Assembly (NCBI RefSeq): GCF_026262505.1
Contig: NC_067207.1
Span: forward strand, 20,552,082 to 20,616,081
Length of the DNA stretch: 64,000 bases
From: Trichomonas vaginalis G3
Lineage: Eukaryota; Parabasalia; Trichomonadida; Trichomonadidae
Direction of reading: 5' to 3'
A program made the position numbers and the translations under genes. Positions 49,801 to 62,434 of the stretch are shown piece by piece. Every line of letters begins with the position of its first letter. Position 1 is the stretch's first letter. Under the pieces are notes generated by a model, which saw only the letters and a list, made by a program, of their open reading frames with translations, was not told the origin of the DNA and ran no database searches.

Positions 49801-52623
49801 GTATGATTGGTCACACACTCTCAGCTCATATCTACTAAAACTTAGATGATGTAAACTAGCTTGTACACTCAAACTGTCAGTCCTTATTCTAACTAAAACG
49901 TATAAGTCATAGTTCTGTACAACCGTCATCATAGTTGTCACTCAAACTGTCAGTCTTATTCTAACTAAAAAAGCTAATTTCATGTGTCTGTCAACACGAG
50001 TCATATTGTCACTCAAATTGTCAGTCAACATTCACTCAAATCAACAGTCCCATATGTCACCCACACTCTCAGCTCATATTCCTACAATAAACCTAAGTCA
50101 CTCAAAGGCTGTCCAAACCTCGTCTATTGTCACCTCAAACTGTCAGATCTATATTCTAACTTGAAAAGCTCAATCATAGTGTCTGTGTCAAACCGTCAGT
50201 CATATGCACTCAAACTGTCAGTCTTATTCCTAACTAAAAAAGCTAATCATAGTGTCTGTCCAAAGCCGCAAGTATATTGTCAACTTCAAATTGTCAGTCA
50301 TACACTCACAATCGACAGATACCAAATCCAAGCTACAATACCAGTATGGTGTCCAAAACCTCAGCAATGAACTCAACTTTCATCATATTTCTAACTAAAA
50401 CGCTAATTCATTCTATGGGCTGTCAAACCTCAGTCATATTGTCACTCAAACTCTCAATGCATACACTCACTCAAATCAACAGTCATATGTCAGGTCAAAC
50501 CTGTCAGTCATATGTCACTCAAAACTGTCAGTCTATTCTACCTAAAAACCGCTCAATACGCAACTAGAGGCTGTCAAACCGTTCAGTCATATTGTCACTC
50601 AAACTTCATCTTATCCTACAACTAAAAGCTTAATTCATTAGTGGTCTGTCAAAACCTCATCATATGTCACTCAAACTGTCAGTCTTGATTCTAATAAAAG
50701 CTAATTCATAGTGTCTGTCAAAACCAGTCATATTGTCACTCAAATTGTCAGTCATACACTCACTCAAATCAACAATTATATGTCACCCACACTCTCAGTC
50801 ATATTCTAAATAAAAACCTTAAGATCATAGAGGCTGTCAACCGTCATGTATATTGTCACCAAAACTGTCAGTCTATCTAACTAAAAAGCTAATTCATAGT
50901 TATCTGTCAAACGTAGCATATGTCAACTCAAACTGTCAGTCTTATCCTAAAACTAAAACTAATAATTCATAGGCTCTGTCAAACCGAAGTCATATTGTCA
51001 CTCAAGATTCAGTTCATACACTCACTCAAATCAACAGTCATATGTCACCACACACTCTCGTCATCAATCTAAATAAAACCTTAAGTCATAAGGCGTGTCA
51101 AACCGTTCATCATATTGTTCACTCAAACTGTCAGTCTTATCTAACTAAAAAGTCATTCCATAGTGTCTGTCCAAACCGCCGTCAAGGCATATTGTCACTC
51201 AAACATTGTCGTCATACACTCACCTCAAATAACATCATATTGTCACTCAACTCTCAGTTCTTCTGATTCTATAAACACCTATACAACTCTATAGTGTCAA
51301 ACGTATGAGTCATATGTCACTCAACTTCAGTCTTATTCTCAACTAAACGACAATGTCTAAAAACTGTCAAGTTACTCATAACAAGACAGTCATATGTCAC
51401 TCAATTAGTCATTTCATTAAAACCACTCATCATACACTTCAAAGTACAGTCAGTGAACTTGTCACCCAACACTCTCATCAAATTCATAAAAAACCGTAAG
51501 TCATAGAGGCTGTCAAACGTCAGCTATTGTCACTCAAATCATCAGTCTTTTCTCACTAAAACGTAAGTTCATAGTGTTCAAACCGAACATCAATTGTCAC
51601 GTCAAACTTGTAGTCAGTACTTATTCTAACAAAAAGCTAAATCTAGGTCTGTCAAACCGAAGTTCATATTGTCACTCAAATTGTCAAGTCATTACACTCA
51701 CTCAAATCAACAGTCATATTGATCACCCCACACTCTCATCATATTCGTAAATAAACCTTAATCATAGAGCTGTCAAACCGTCAGTCATATCATCACTCAA
51801 ACTACATCTTATTCTACTAAAAACTAATCATAGGTCTGTCAAACCAATCATATGTCACTCAAATTGTCAGTCATACACTCACTCAAATCAAACATTATAG
51901 TTGTCACTCAAACTTCATCTTATCCAACTAAAAAGCTAATTCATAGTGTCTGTCAAACCGTCAGCATTATGTCACTCAACCTCAATTTCATACACTTCAC
52001 TCAAATCAACAAGTTCATAGGCAGTCAATACTGTCAGTCATATTGTCACTCAAACTGTCATCTTATTCTAACTAAAACCGTATAAGTCATAGTACGCTGT
52101 TTCAAACCTCATCATATTGTCACTCAAACTGTCAGTCTTTTCCTAACTAAAAAAGCTATTCTATAGGTCTGTCAAACCTGTCAGTCATTATTGCATCAAC
52201 TGTCAGTCTTATCCTAACTAAAGCTATTCATAGGTCTGTCAACAACGAAATCATATGTCACTTCAAATTTGTCATCATACACTCCTCAAATCAACAGTTC
52301 ATATTGTCACCACACTCTCATCATATTTCTAAATAAAATACCTTAGTCATAGAGGTGTCAAAACCGTCAGTCATATGTCACTCAAACTATCAGTCTTATT
52401 CTAACTTAAAAAGCAATTTCATGTGTCTGTCAACCGAATCATATTTGTCACTCAAATTGTTCAGTCATACACTCACTCAAATCAACAGTTTATATTGTCA
52501 CTCAAACTATCAAGTCTTTCCTAACTAAAACTAATTCAGTGTCTGTCATAACCGTCTCATATTGTCACTCAAACTCTCAATCATACACTCACTCAAATCA
52601 AACAGTCATATGTCAGTCAACTC
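46861..52623 (-). repeat. 24-bp satellite, inverted and noisy
   Basis: Begins with CAAAACTGTC immediately after the clean plus-strand array and continues in reverse orientation to the third gap. Nearly every monomer carries one- or two-base indels. Some stretches (48100-48300, 48780-49000, 50280-50350) are so disturbed that monomer boundaries are hard to see. ORFs inside are artefacts of the repeat. Confidence 0.9.
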
Positions 52624-52723
52624 NNNNNNNNNNNNNNNNNNNNNNNNNNNNNNNNNNNNNNNNNNNNNNNNNNNNNNNNNNNNNNNNNNNNNNNNNNNNN
52701 NNNNNNNNNNNNNNNNNNNNNNN
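52624..52723. other. Assembly gap (100 N)
   Basis: Exactly 100 unknown bases. The satellite is minus-orientation and noisy before it, plus-orientation and clean soon after it (from about 52770). Confidence 0.99.
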
Positions 52724-55700
52724 CCCTCCTATTACTTAAGTTATTAGAAATGACTGAGATGGGTACAATATGACTGTTGATTTGAGTGAGTGTATGACTG
52801 ACAATTTGAGTGACAATATGACTTCGGTTTGACAGACACTATGAATTAGCTTTTTAGTTAGAATAAGACTGACAGTTTGAGTGACAATATGACTGACGGT
52901 TTGACAGCCTCTATGACTTAAGGTTTTATTTAGAATATGACTGAGAGTGTGGTGACAATATGACTGTTGATTTGAGTGAGTGTATGACTGACAATTTGAG
53001 TGACAATATGACTTCGGTTTGACAGACACTATGAATTAGCTTTTTAGTTAGAATAAGACTGATAGTTTGAGTGACAATATGACTGACGGTTTGACAGCCT
53101 CTATGACTTAAGGTTTTATTTAGAATATGACTGAGAGTGTGGGTGACAATATGACTGTTGATTTGAGTGAGTGTATGACTGACAATTTGAGTGACAATAT
53201 GACTTCGGTTTGACAGACACTATGAATTAGCTTTTTAGTTAGAATAAGACTGACAGTTTGATGACAATATGACTGACGGTTTGACAGCCTCTATGACTTA
53301 AGGTTTTATTTAGAATATGACTGAGAGTGTGGGTGACAATATGACTGTTGATTTGAGTGAGTGTATGACTGACAATTTGAGTGACAATATGACTTCGGTT
53401 TGACAGACACTATGAATTAGCTTTTTAGTTAGAATAAGACTGATAGTTTGAGTGACAATATAACTGTTGATTTGAGTGAGTGTATGACTGACAATTTGAG
53501 TGACAATATGACTTCGGTTTGACAGACACTATGAATTAGCTTTTTAGTTAGAATAAGACTGACAGTTTGAGTGACAATATGACTGACGGTTTGACAGACA
53601 CTATGAATTAGCTTTTTAGTTAGAATAAGACTGACAGTTTGAGTGACAATATGACTGACGGTTTGACAGCCTCTATGACTTACGGTTTTAGTTAGAATAA
53701 GACTGACAGTTTGAGTGACAATATGACTGACAGTTTGACTGACAATATGACTGTTGATTTGAGTGAGTGTATGATTGAGAGTTTGAGTGACAATATGACT
53801 GACGGTTTGACAGACACTATGAATTAGCTTTTTAGTTAGGATAAGACTGATAGTTTGAGTGACAATATAACTGTTGATTTGAGTGAGTGTATGACTGACA
53901 ATTTGAGTGACAATATGACTTCGGTTTGACAGACACTATGAATTAGCTTTTTAGTTAGGATAAGACTGACAGTTTGAGTGACAATATGACTTCGGTTTGA
54001 CAGACACTATGAATTAGCTTTTTAGTTAGGATAAGACTGATAGTTTGAGTGACAATATGACTGACGGTTTGACAGCCTCTATGACTTACGGTTTTAGTTA
54101 GAATAAGACTGACAGTTTGAGTGACAATATGACTGACAGTTTGACTGACAATATGACTGTTGATTTGAGTGAGTGTATGATTGAGAGTTTGAGTGACAAT
54201 ATGACTGACGGTTTGACAGACACTATGAATTAGCTTTTTAGTTAGGATAAGACTGATAGTTTGAGTGACAATATAACTGTTGATTTGAGTGAGTGTATGA
54301 CTGACAATTTGAGTGACAATATGACTTCGGTTTGACAGACACTATGAATTAGCTTTTTAGTTAGAATAAGACTGACAGTTTGAGTGACAATATGACTGAG
54401 AGTGTGGGTGACAATATGACTGTTGATTTGAGTGAGTGTATGACTGACAATTTGAGTGACAATATGACTTCGGTTTGACAGACACTATGAATTAGCTTTT
54501 TAGTTAGAATAAGACTGACAGTTTGAGTGACAATATGACTTCGGTTTGACAGACACTATGAATTAGCTTTTTAGTTAGAATAAGACTGATAGTTTGAGTG
54601 ACAATATGACTGTTGATTTGAGTGAGTGTATGACTGACAATTTGAGTGACAATATGACTTCGGTTTGACAGACACTATGAATTAGCTTTTTAGTTAGAAT
54701 AAGACTGACAGTTTGAGTGACAATATGACTGACGGTTTGACAGACACTATGAATTAGCTTTTTAGTTAGAATAAGACTGACAGTTTGAGTGACAATATGA
54801 CTGACGGTTTGACAGCCTCTATGACTTAAGGTTTTATTTAGAATATGACTGAGAGTGTGGGTGACAATATGACTGTTGATTTGAGTGAGTGTATGACTGA
54901 CAATTTGAGTGACAATATGACTTCGGTTTGACAGACACTATGAATTAGCTTTTTAGTTAGAATAAGACTGATAGTTTGAGTGACAATATAACTGTTGATT
55001 TGAGTGAGTGTATGACTGACAATTTGAGTGACAATATGACTTCGGTTTGACAGACACTATGAATTAGCTTTTTAGTTAGAATAAGACTGACAGTTTGAGT
55101 GACAATATGACTTCGGTTTGACAGACACTATGAATTAGCTTTTTAGTTAGGATAAGACTGATAGTTTGAGTGACAATATGACTGACGGTTTGACAGCCTC
55201 TATGACTTACGGTTTTAGTTAGAATAAGACTGACAGTTTGAGTGACAATATGACTGACAGTTTGACTGACAATATGACTGTTGATTTGAGTGAGTGTATG
55301 ATTGAGAGTTTGAGTGACAATATGACTGACGGTTTGACAGACACTATGAATTAGCTTTTTAGTTAGGATAAGACTGATAGTTTGAGTGACAATATAACTG
55401 TTGATTTGAGTGAGTGTATGACTGACAATTTGAGTGACAATATGACTTCGGTTTGACAGACACTATGAATTAGCTTTTTAGTTAGAATAAGACTGACAGT
55501 TTGAGTGACAATATGACTGACGGTTTGACAGCCTCTATGACTTAAGGTTTTATTTAGAATATGACTGAGAGTGTGGGTGACAATATGACTGTTGATTTGA
55601 GTGAGTGTATGACTGACAATTTGAGTGACAATATGACTTCGGTTTGACAGACACTATGAATTACGGTTTTAGTTAGAATAAGACTGATAGTTTGGATGAC

Positions 55701-56480
55701 AATATGACTGACGGTTTGACAGACACTATGACTTAGGGTTTTAGTTAGAATAAGACTGACAGTTTGAGTGACAATATGACTCATAGTTTAAGAGAGTGTA
55801 TGACTGATGGTTTTAGTGAGAATAAGACTGACAGTTTGAGTGACAATATGACTGTTGATTTGAGTGAGTGTATGACTGACAATTTGAGTGACAATATGAC
55901 TTCGGTTTGACAGACACTATGAATTAGCTTTTTAGTTAGAATAAGACTGACAGTTTGAGTGACAATATGACTGACAGTTTGACTGACAATATGACTGTTG
56001 ATTTGAGTGAGTGTATGACTGACAATTTGAGTGACAATATGACTTCGGTTTGACAGACACTATGAATTACGGTTTTAGTGAGAATAAGACTGATAGTTTG
56101 GATGACAATATGACTGACGGTTTGACAGCCTCTATGACTTAAGGTTTTATTTAGAATATGACTGAGAGTGTGGGTGACAATATGACTGTTGATTTGAGTG
56201 AGTGTATGACTGACAATTTGAGTGACAATATGACTGACGGTTTTAGTGAGAATAAGACTGATAGTTTGGGTGACGACTGACGTTGATTGACTGACAATAT
56301 GAGTGACGGCTTTAGTTAGAATATGACTTAGAGTTTAGCTGACAATTGGCTGACAGTTTGAGTGACAATATGACTGAGAGTTTGACTGACAATATGACTG
56401 ACGGTTTGAGTGAGTGTATGAATGAGAATATAACTGACGTTTTGACTAACAATATGACTGACGGTTTGACATCGAAATTC
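52724..56480 (+). repeat. 24-bp satellite, clean, right edge
   Basis: Same eight-monomer order as 41441-46860, with frequent shorter or shuffled variants, including one combination ending in a monomer with GACAATATAACTG. The last 250 bp (from about 56230) hold diverse edge monomers and end near GACTGACGGTTTGACATCG at 56475. Confidence 0.93.
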
Positions 56481-56627
56481 ATTCATATATATGTATTGAT
56501 CAATGCAATCACCCTATTTAATATTATTATTTATCAATTAATTTTTCATTACTACATGCTCTCAATTATTATGACATTAATATTTATCAATAAATATTTC
56601 ATTACTATATACTCCCACCCAATTTGA
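56346..56627 (+). other. Open 8-residue-repeat frame at the right array edge
   Basis: The first 40 or so codons read MADSLSDN, MTESLTDN, MTDGLSEC, MNENITDV, the same frame as at 41201. The frame then leaves the repeat and reads through AT-rich DNA to a stop at 56627. As on the left edge, edge monomers are stop-free where core monomers are not. A gene is not established. Confidence 0.35.
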
Positions 56628-56740
56628 CATTATTGTTCTTTGACAAATTTTTCTTTATTAAAGACACTCTCACAAATTCATATCAATATATTTTAATTAT
56701 CACCTATTCCAATCCATTTTCATATTCATATTCTTATTGA

Positions 56741-57195
56741 GTTAGAATAAATTGAGGATGACTGAGAATCAAATTATAATTAGTGAGAATCAATTGAAGA
56801 ATACTGGGAGTTAATTAAGGTTGTTTAAGAATAAATTGTGAATAAGTGACAATCAATTGAGGATGAGTGAGAATCATTTGATTATTAGTGAGATTCAACT
56901 GAACATCAGTGAGAATCAATTGAATAATACTAAGAAGAAATTGAGGAAGAGTGAGAATCACTTGATTCTTAGCGAGAATCAATTAAGGATGAGTAAGAAT
57001 CAATTAATAAGTAGTGAGAATCAATTTAGGGTGACTGAGAATCAATTGATTCTTAGTGAGAATCTATTGATAATTAATGCGAATCAATTGATTATTTGTG
57101 AGAATCAATTGATCAGTAGTGAGGATCAATTGATTATTTGTGAGAATCAATTGAAGATGAGTAAGAGTCAATTGAGGATGAATATGTGTCTATTC
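56741..57195 (+). repeat. 21-bp minisatellite with open seven-residue frame
   Basis: Tandem 21-bp units of GAGAATCAATTGATTATTAG type. From 56857 to 57198 one frame stays open for 113 codons and reads heptads such as ENQLIIS, ENQLRMS and ENHLILS. A heptad with Leu/Ile spacing could form a coiled coil if translated. Unit ends vary (ATTAGT, GATGAGT, AGTAGT) while the ENQL part is held. It has no known partner domain and stops before the next gene, so it may be non-coding. It differs in period and sequence from the adjoining 24-bp satellite. Confidence 0.65.
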
Positions 57196-57403
57196 TGATA
57201 TGACTTAGTATCTACTGAGGCTAGATGCTAACATCTTACTTTTATGATCATAATTTTTCAACTCCATTAATATTTATAACAATATTTTGATTACTATTTA
57301 AATAATTTTATCAAATGATAATTATTAACATATATTAAGAGTATGTTTAATTTTCAACATACTCTTAAAAATCCGAAATTTTTAAAAAGTGACAATTTTT
57401 TTA

Positions 57404-59935
57404 ATGCTAAACCATCTTCATCTACCATTAAATGTTTCGGATGATTTGATTTTAATTCAGTTGGGTTCTATTAGATGTAATAGTGTAAATTCTGATTCAA
57501 CAATTTTATATTATTCTTCCAATAAACCCTATCAAAAAGAATGGTATACAAATAAAATAACTTATCAAGATGGTAAACCTAAATTCACTGTTTTGGATTC
57601 ATTATCAAATGCATATGTCGGAGATTCACCATCATATCCTTGGGGACAAATCGTTTCAAAAATCAAAGAATTAAACAGAAATATTAAGAATGTATATAAT
57701 TTTGGACATAAATTATTTGGATTTGAAAATAAATCTATCATTTGTTATTTGGAGGAACTCAAAGAGCGTTTTATCTCGAATAGCGATGAAGTAAAGTATC
57801 TTCAAACATATGAAACAACACCTAAATTTCAGAAATCCGCTGAAGCTTTTACAGAAATGGTAAATATGATTATAAGTGAAAAATATTTGCAAACAGATCT
57901 CAGTCAAATTAAAATCAAAATCCATCGTCTAGGGGAACAATATATTCTTAAATTTTTAGAAGCATTTATAATTGCCCGCCCCAAATTTTATGCACAGGTT
58001 ATAGGTTTCTTACAAAATTTTTCATTTGACCAGGAATTATACTCAAAAGCAGGAATTTCTAAACCATTAATACAAGCAATAATTAATGGCGATAAAAGAT
58101 ATTCGAATATTTTTGCTTTTTCAGGAAAATCGTGTGATTTAACAATCGAAGATTTTATTAATGTTTTAATTTCAGATCAAACAAATCAAAATGGTGAAGA
58201 ATATTATCAAATACGTATCAGATCTATATTGGATAATAGTAAATATTCTTTCTATGAACTAGCAGTTAAATTTGAATCAATTAATATTTTAAATTCGTGT
58301 AATATAGATAATGTTACACCAATCATGAAAGCATTGATAATGTCAAGCCCAAACGAAACAATTTTCAAAATGAATGATAAATTCAATTTGCAGACTTATC
58401 AATTTACAAACCAAATCAAGTATGTTTTATCTTTTGCATACAATATCTCAGAGTTATTTTCTACATTTAGAAATCCATTACTCTCTTCGATTGTTTCAAC
58501 AAATAATATTATATCAGTAATGAATTTGAATGAAAGCAAAGTTATTCGTTTAAAGATTCATTTAATCTTCCATGAGGCCCTAATTCAAAATAATGATTTT
58601 ATGTACAAGAACTTTAATGTTTTGAATCAAATAAAAAACAATGACCTTCTGGAAATTTTAGCAAAAGCTTGTTTGAAAGCTGACAAAAAAATTCAAGCAG
58701 ATTTTGAACAAATCATGGGTATTAAATTTACAGCGATCAAACAATTTCATGAATCCATAGAAAAAATTCCAGTTGATCGGTCTCCAATTACAATAGATGG
58801 TTGCCATATTTGTTTTGAATGCTCTAAAAATACTGATATTGAAAAACTCAAATCAATGCAATTAATTCTAATAAGCCCTGGTATTCATATCAATGTGTTA
58901 ACTTATGAACAAACATTGAAGTTTTTGGAACAAATGCCAGCATTTATTCATTTGGGCCTTTCCAATATAAGTTCTGATCGATCTGTAAACTTAAATTATT
59001 TTCTACTTCAAAACGAAGATTATTCCCCTTTAAAAATTTCTACAGATAATTATTATTACTTTAAGATCACATTGTATGACAAAATCGTATCCTTTGAATA
59101 TTCAAAAGTATCAGATACGTTGTGGATGATTACTGTACCAAAAAACATGAAAAACATAAAATTACCCAAAGAGTTTTCAGGGAGGTTAAAATGGTACATT
59201 CAAATAACGAAAGTTGATCTCCCAGGACATCCTCTGCAAGATGAAATACAGGAAAAAATAAAGCATGATAATGAGATTGGTGATATCTTAACTTCATATC
59301 CCGGGAAATTTTATGTAAATTATAGCACAACGATAAGAAGTGATAGTTTATTCGTCAATGGAAATCCTATAGAATTTCTTATATATATTCCAAGCGAATC
59401 AGGAAATTTGGCGTTGGAGTGTAATTTAATTCACTTAGATGCTACTTTTTCATGGCCGAAATATATATTTATTTTTCCTCGTGGTAATTACTATATGCGA
59501 GGTTACCCTCTAGGGATATACATAGGGCGCAGCGAATCATCCGCTGCTTATCAACGGTGGCTTACAGCCATGAATATTGAATTTAAATCATTAAACATTA
59601 TGGAGCACTTTTCAAGAATCAAATGGATGAGCGATTTAGGTACTGGAGTTTTAAAATTTTTGAATACGAATCATTTCCAAAATTATATCTGTATTAGGCA
59701 CTATCTCGGAACCATGGGCAATAATACTTTACTACATGTTTTTGCTCTGATAGTATTATTATCAAAATCGGCCCAAGATTTTGAGGACAATTACAAATGT
59801 TTTGATCCATCGGTTCAGAAAATGTATGCTACAAAGAATATATCAGATGAGCAGCTGGAAAAATGGAAGCAGATATATAAAGATCAAGAGCATTTAGCAG
59901 TAGGGATGCGACGGTTTTACGCCATGACCGTTTAA
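57404..59935 (+). pseudogene. Third MULE transposase, N-terminal and catalytic part (843 aa)
   Basis: The ATG at 57404 is the first in frame; the open frame starts 15 bases earlier at GTG. Roughly 560-600 N-terminal residues are unrecognised and helix-rich. The C-terminal part shows a Mutator-type catalytic core: D679 in IHLDATFSW, GRSESSAAYQRWLTAM, D744 in MSDLGTGVLKFL and C763/H766 in CIRHYLG. No third acid follows in this ORF, which ends in non-homologous residues after KDQEHLAVGM. The missing acid is found 1.6 kb on, in the ORF at 61534. The gene is therefore interrupted by an insertion, and this half alone should not catalyse transposition. Confidence 0.83.
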
Positions 59936-59960
59936 AAATAGAATAATACACCATTTTTGG

Positions 59961-59997
59961 GGCCGAATGGCGGCTACTTCGTACCCGCCATTCGGCC
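59961..59997. repeat. Perfect 13-bp-arm hairpin
   Basis: GGCCGAATGGCGG and its exact reverse complement are separated by 11 bases. It lies 25 bp after the stop of the transposase half, near the left junction of the insertion. It could be a transposon end or a transcription-linked structure. Confidence 0.85.
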
Positions 59998-60179
59998 GAA
60001 TAACAAAACAATACAAAATTATCACCGTCCTTTTTCTTTCTTTCTTTTTTTCTCTCTCTCTCTTTCTTTCTCTTCTACTCCTCTTTTCATCATTAAACGT
60101 AGAAAGATAATTTAATTTATTTAATTAAAAAAATAAGAAGATTATAATAAGTAATTATTTAGTTATCGATATATATATG

Positions 60180-61100
60180 TAAAGATAATCTGAGGAGGAG
60201 TCGGATTAGACGGAGTAGTCTGAGGAGTTTGATGATAATCTGAGGAGTTTGAGGATAATCTGAGGAGTTTGAGGATAATCTGAGGAGTTTGAGGATAATC
60301 TGAGGAGTTTGAGGAGTAGTCTGAGGAGTTTGAGGATAATCTGAGGAGTTTGAGGATAATCTGAGGAGGAGTTTGAGGATTAGACCGAGGAGTAGTCTGA
60401 GGAGTTTGAGGATAATCTGAGGAGTTTGAGGATAATCTGAGGAGGAGTCTGAAGATTAGACCGAGGATTAGTTTGGGGAGTAGTTTGAGGATAATCTGAG
60501 CATAATCTGAGGAGGAGTCTGAGGATTAGACTGAGGAGTTTGAGGAGTAGTCTGAGGATAATCTGAGGAGTTTGAGGATAATCTGAGCATAATCTGAGGA
60601 GGAGTCTGAGGATTAGACTGAGGAGTTTGAGGAGTAGTCTGAGGATAATCTGAGGAGTTTGAGGATAATCTGAGCATAATCTGAGGAGGAGTCTGAGGAT
60701 TAGACCGAGGAGTAGTTTGAGGATAATCTGAGGAGGAGTCTGAGGATTAGACTGAGGAGTAGTTTGAGGATAATCTGAGGAGTAGTTTCAGGAGTAGTCT
60801 GAGGAGTAGTTTGAGGATAATCTGAGGAGTAGTTTCAGGAGTAGTCTGAGGACTAGTCTGAGGACTAGTCTCAGGACTAGTCTGATGAGGAGGACTCTAA
60901 GGAGTAGTCTGAAGAGTAGTCTCAGGAGGAAGATCTGAGGAGGAGTCTTATGAGGAAGATCTGAGGAGGAGTCTTATGAGGAAGATCTGAGGAGGAGTCT
61001 GATGAGGAGGGGTCTAAGGAGTAGTCTGAGGATGATGAGTAATCTGATAAGGAGTAGTCTGAGGATGATCTGAGGATAACCTGATGACTAGTCTAGGAGT
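60180..61100. repeat. GA-rich minisatellite
   Basis: Degenerate tandem repeats made of TCTGAGGAG, TTTGAGGAT and AATCTGAGG blocks. Common units are about 20 bp (GAGGATAATCTGAGGAGTTT) and larger composite repeats of roughly 100 bp (60470-60690). The 69-codon minus ORF (SSNSSDYPQTTPQTPQSNPQ) is only a translation of it. Confidence 0.9.
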
Positions 61101-61533
61101 GGTCTAATAAAAATGTAAAATATTTTCAAAGAAAAAATTCTATGAATTTTATATTTTAATTCTTAGCATTATACTGAATAAAATAAACATAAATATCAAA
61201 ATTTGAAATTGAACACGCCAAAAAATTGATAATCCACATTCAATATTTTGTAAGTGGCGTACTTTTTGAATACTCGCCATACGCCTTGGAGTTCTCAACT
61301 TTGAATTCACCTTTATTTGGGCGACCTCAGAAAAATACGCCATTAAGAAAATATTGTATGAGATTTTAAATTTGAACACGCTCTACCTTAAGGAATTAAA
61401 TTTATTAAGATATATTTATATATAATAAACGATTACTTAAAAAAAGTATTTCATCGCTTATGTAAGTTTCAAAAAAATCACGAAAATAAAAAATCAAGAT
61501 TAAAATTTTATTTTTAATTTTTGAATTTCTCAA

Positions 61534-62286
61534 ATGGCGAAATTTTTGGGCGAACAAAAAAAATGTACGCCAGGTCAAATGGCGTGTTTAACGCATCCCT
61601 ATTTAGCAGCATTCCACCGCATTCCACCTATAAGCACTAATAATAGTGCAGAGGGTAAGCATAGACACATTAACGAACTTGCAAAAAAAGCAAGAAACTT
61701 TTCTACTTTCATCAAATTCATTCTGAATGATACTATCATTAGGATTAATGAATCAATTGATCCCATTAATAAGCAAAAACGCGAGAAGAATGACTTGTTA
61801 AACGAAAAATGCATACATTGCGGATTCTCCTATAATGATATTAATACTGATAAGAATCCTTGTAAATATTGCAAGGATTTCTTTATGAATAAGAGTCATG
61901 TTCCCTCTGCAGGCATACATGTTATGAAAATAGGAGAAAACGTAGGTGAAATCATAGAATTCCCAATCGATAAAAATGTAGGTGCTCAGGATGAACTCGT
62001 GGATCACAAAGAAAAGAGTTCGCCGATCGAAATATCAAAATACGCAGAATTTATTGATATTGACGATAAAAATAAAGCAGTTTTAGTCGTAAAACTGCTT
62101 TATAATCTTGAAACGTTCCAAGATGCCAAAGATTTAATCAATTCTCTGGAAAAACAATCAAAAAATTATGAATCTGCATTACAAAATAAACCAGAAATTT
62201 GGTTGGAAAAATACTTGCCTGAATTAATGAAGGAAGTAAAAGATGCGAGAGCTGCTAGAATGAGATTGAAGATAATAAAGAAGTAG
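61534..62286 (+). pseudogene. Third MULE transposase, C-terminal part (250 aa)
   Basis: Begins with ATG in a sequence not clearly homologous to the family. From about residue 11 it reads TPGQMACLTHPYLAAFH and then NNSAEGKHRHI, which carries the third catalytic acid (E40) that the upstream ORF lacks. A zinc-binding pattern CIHC...CKYC follows near the middle, and the C-terminus is a charged coil. Direction and order agree with its being the rest of the transposase at 57404. The in-frame ATG may allow a short protein, but without the two aspartates it cannot be catalytic. Confidence 0.75.
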
Positions 62287-62434
62287 AGATGATGAGTGAA
62301 TAAAAACTTTGTATTAAATTTGTATATAAGAGAATTGTAAAATATAAAAATAAAGAAGTGGGTGATAGTAATTTGAAAATTCGTTGGGTGCATATAAGTT
62401 TGATAAATATATTTATGAATATTAATGTCAAATT
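62287..62434. other. Short spacer after the transposase
   Basis: AT-rich DNA between the stop codon and the 52-bp repeat, with no feature. The minus ORFs overlapping it translate the repeat and are not genes. Confidence 0.5.

Larger units (their letters stand above)
59936..61533. other. Insertion splitting the third transposase
   Basis: About 1.6 kb lies between the two halves of the transposase. It contains a GC-rich perfect hairpin (59961-59997), a pyrimidine tract (60026-60085), a long GA-rich minisatellite (60180-61100) and an AT-rich tail with several GGCG/CGCC motifs (61215-61350). AATGGCG occurs at both sides (59966 and 61577), but I could not prove a target duplication. There is no ORF of its own. 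Confidence 0.7.

Noticed and set aside
60468-60677. Minus ORF with PQTTPQTPQSNPQ repeats
   Set aside because: It is a translation of the GA-rich minisatellite within the insertion.
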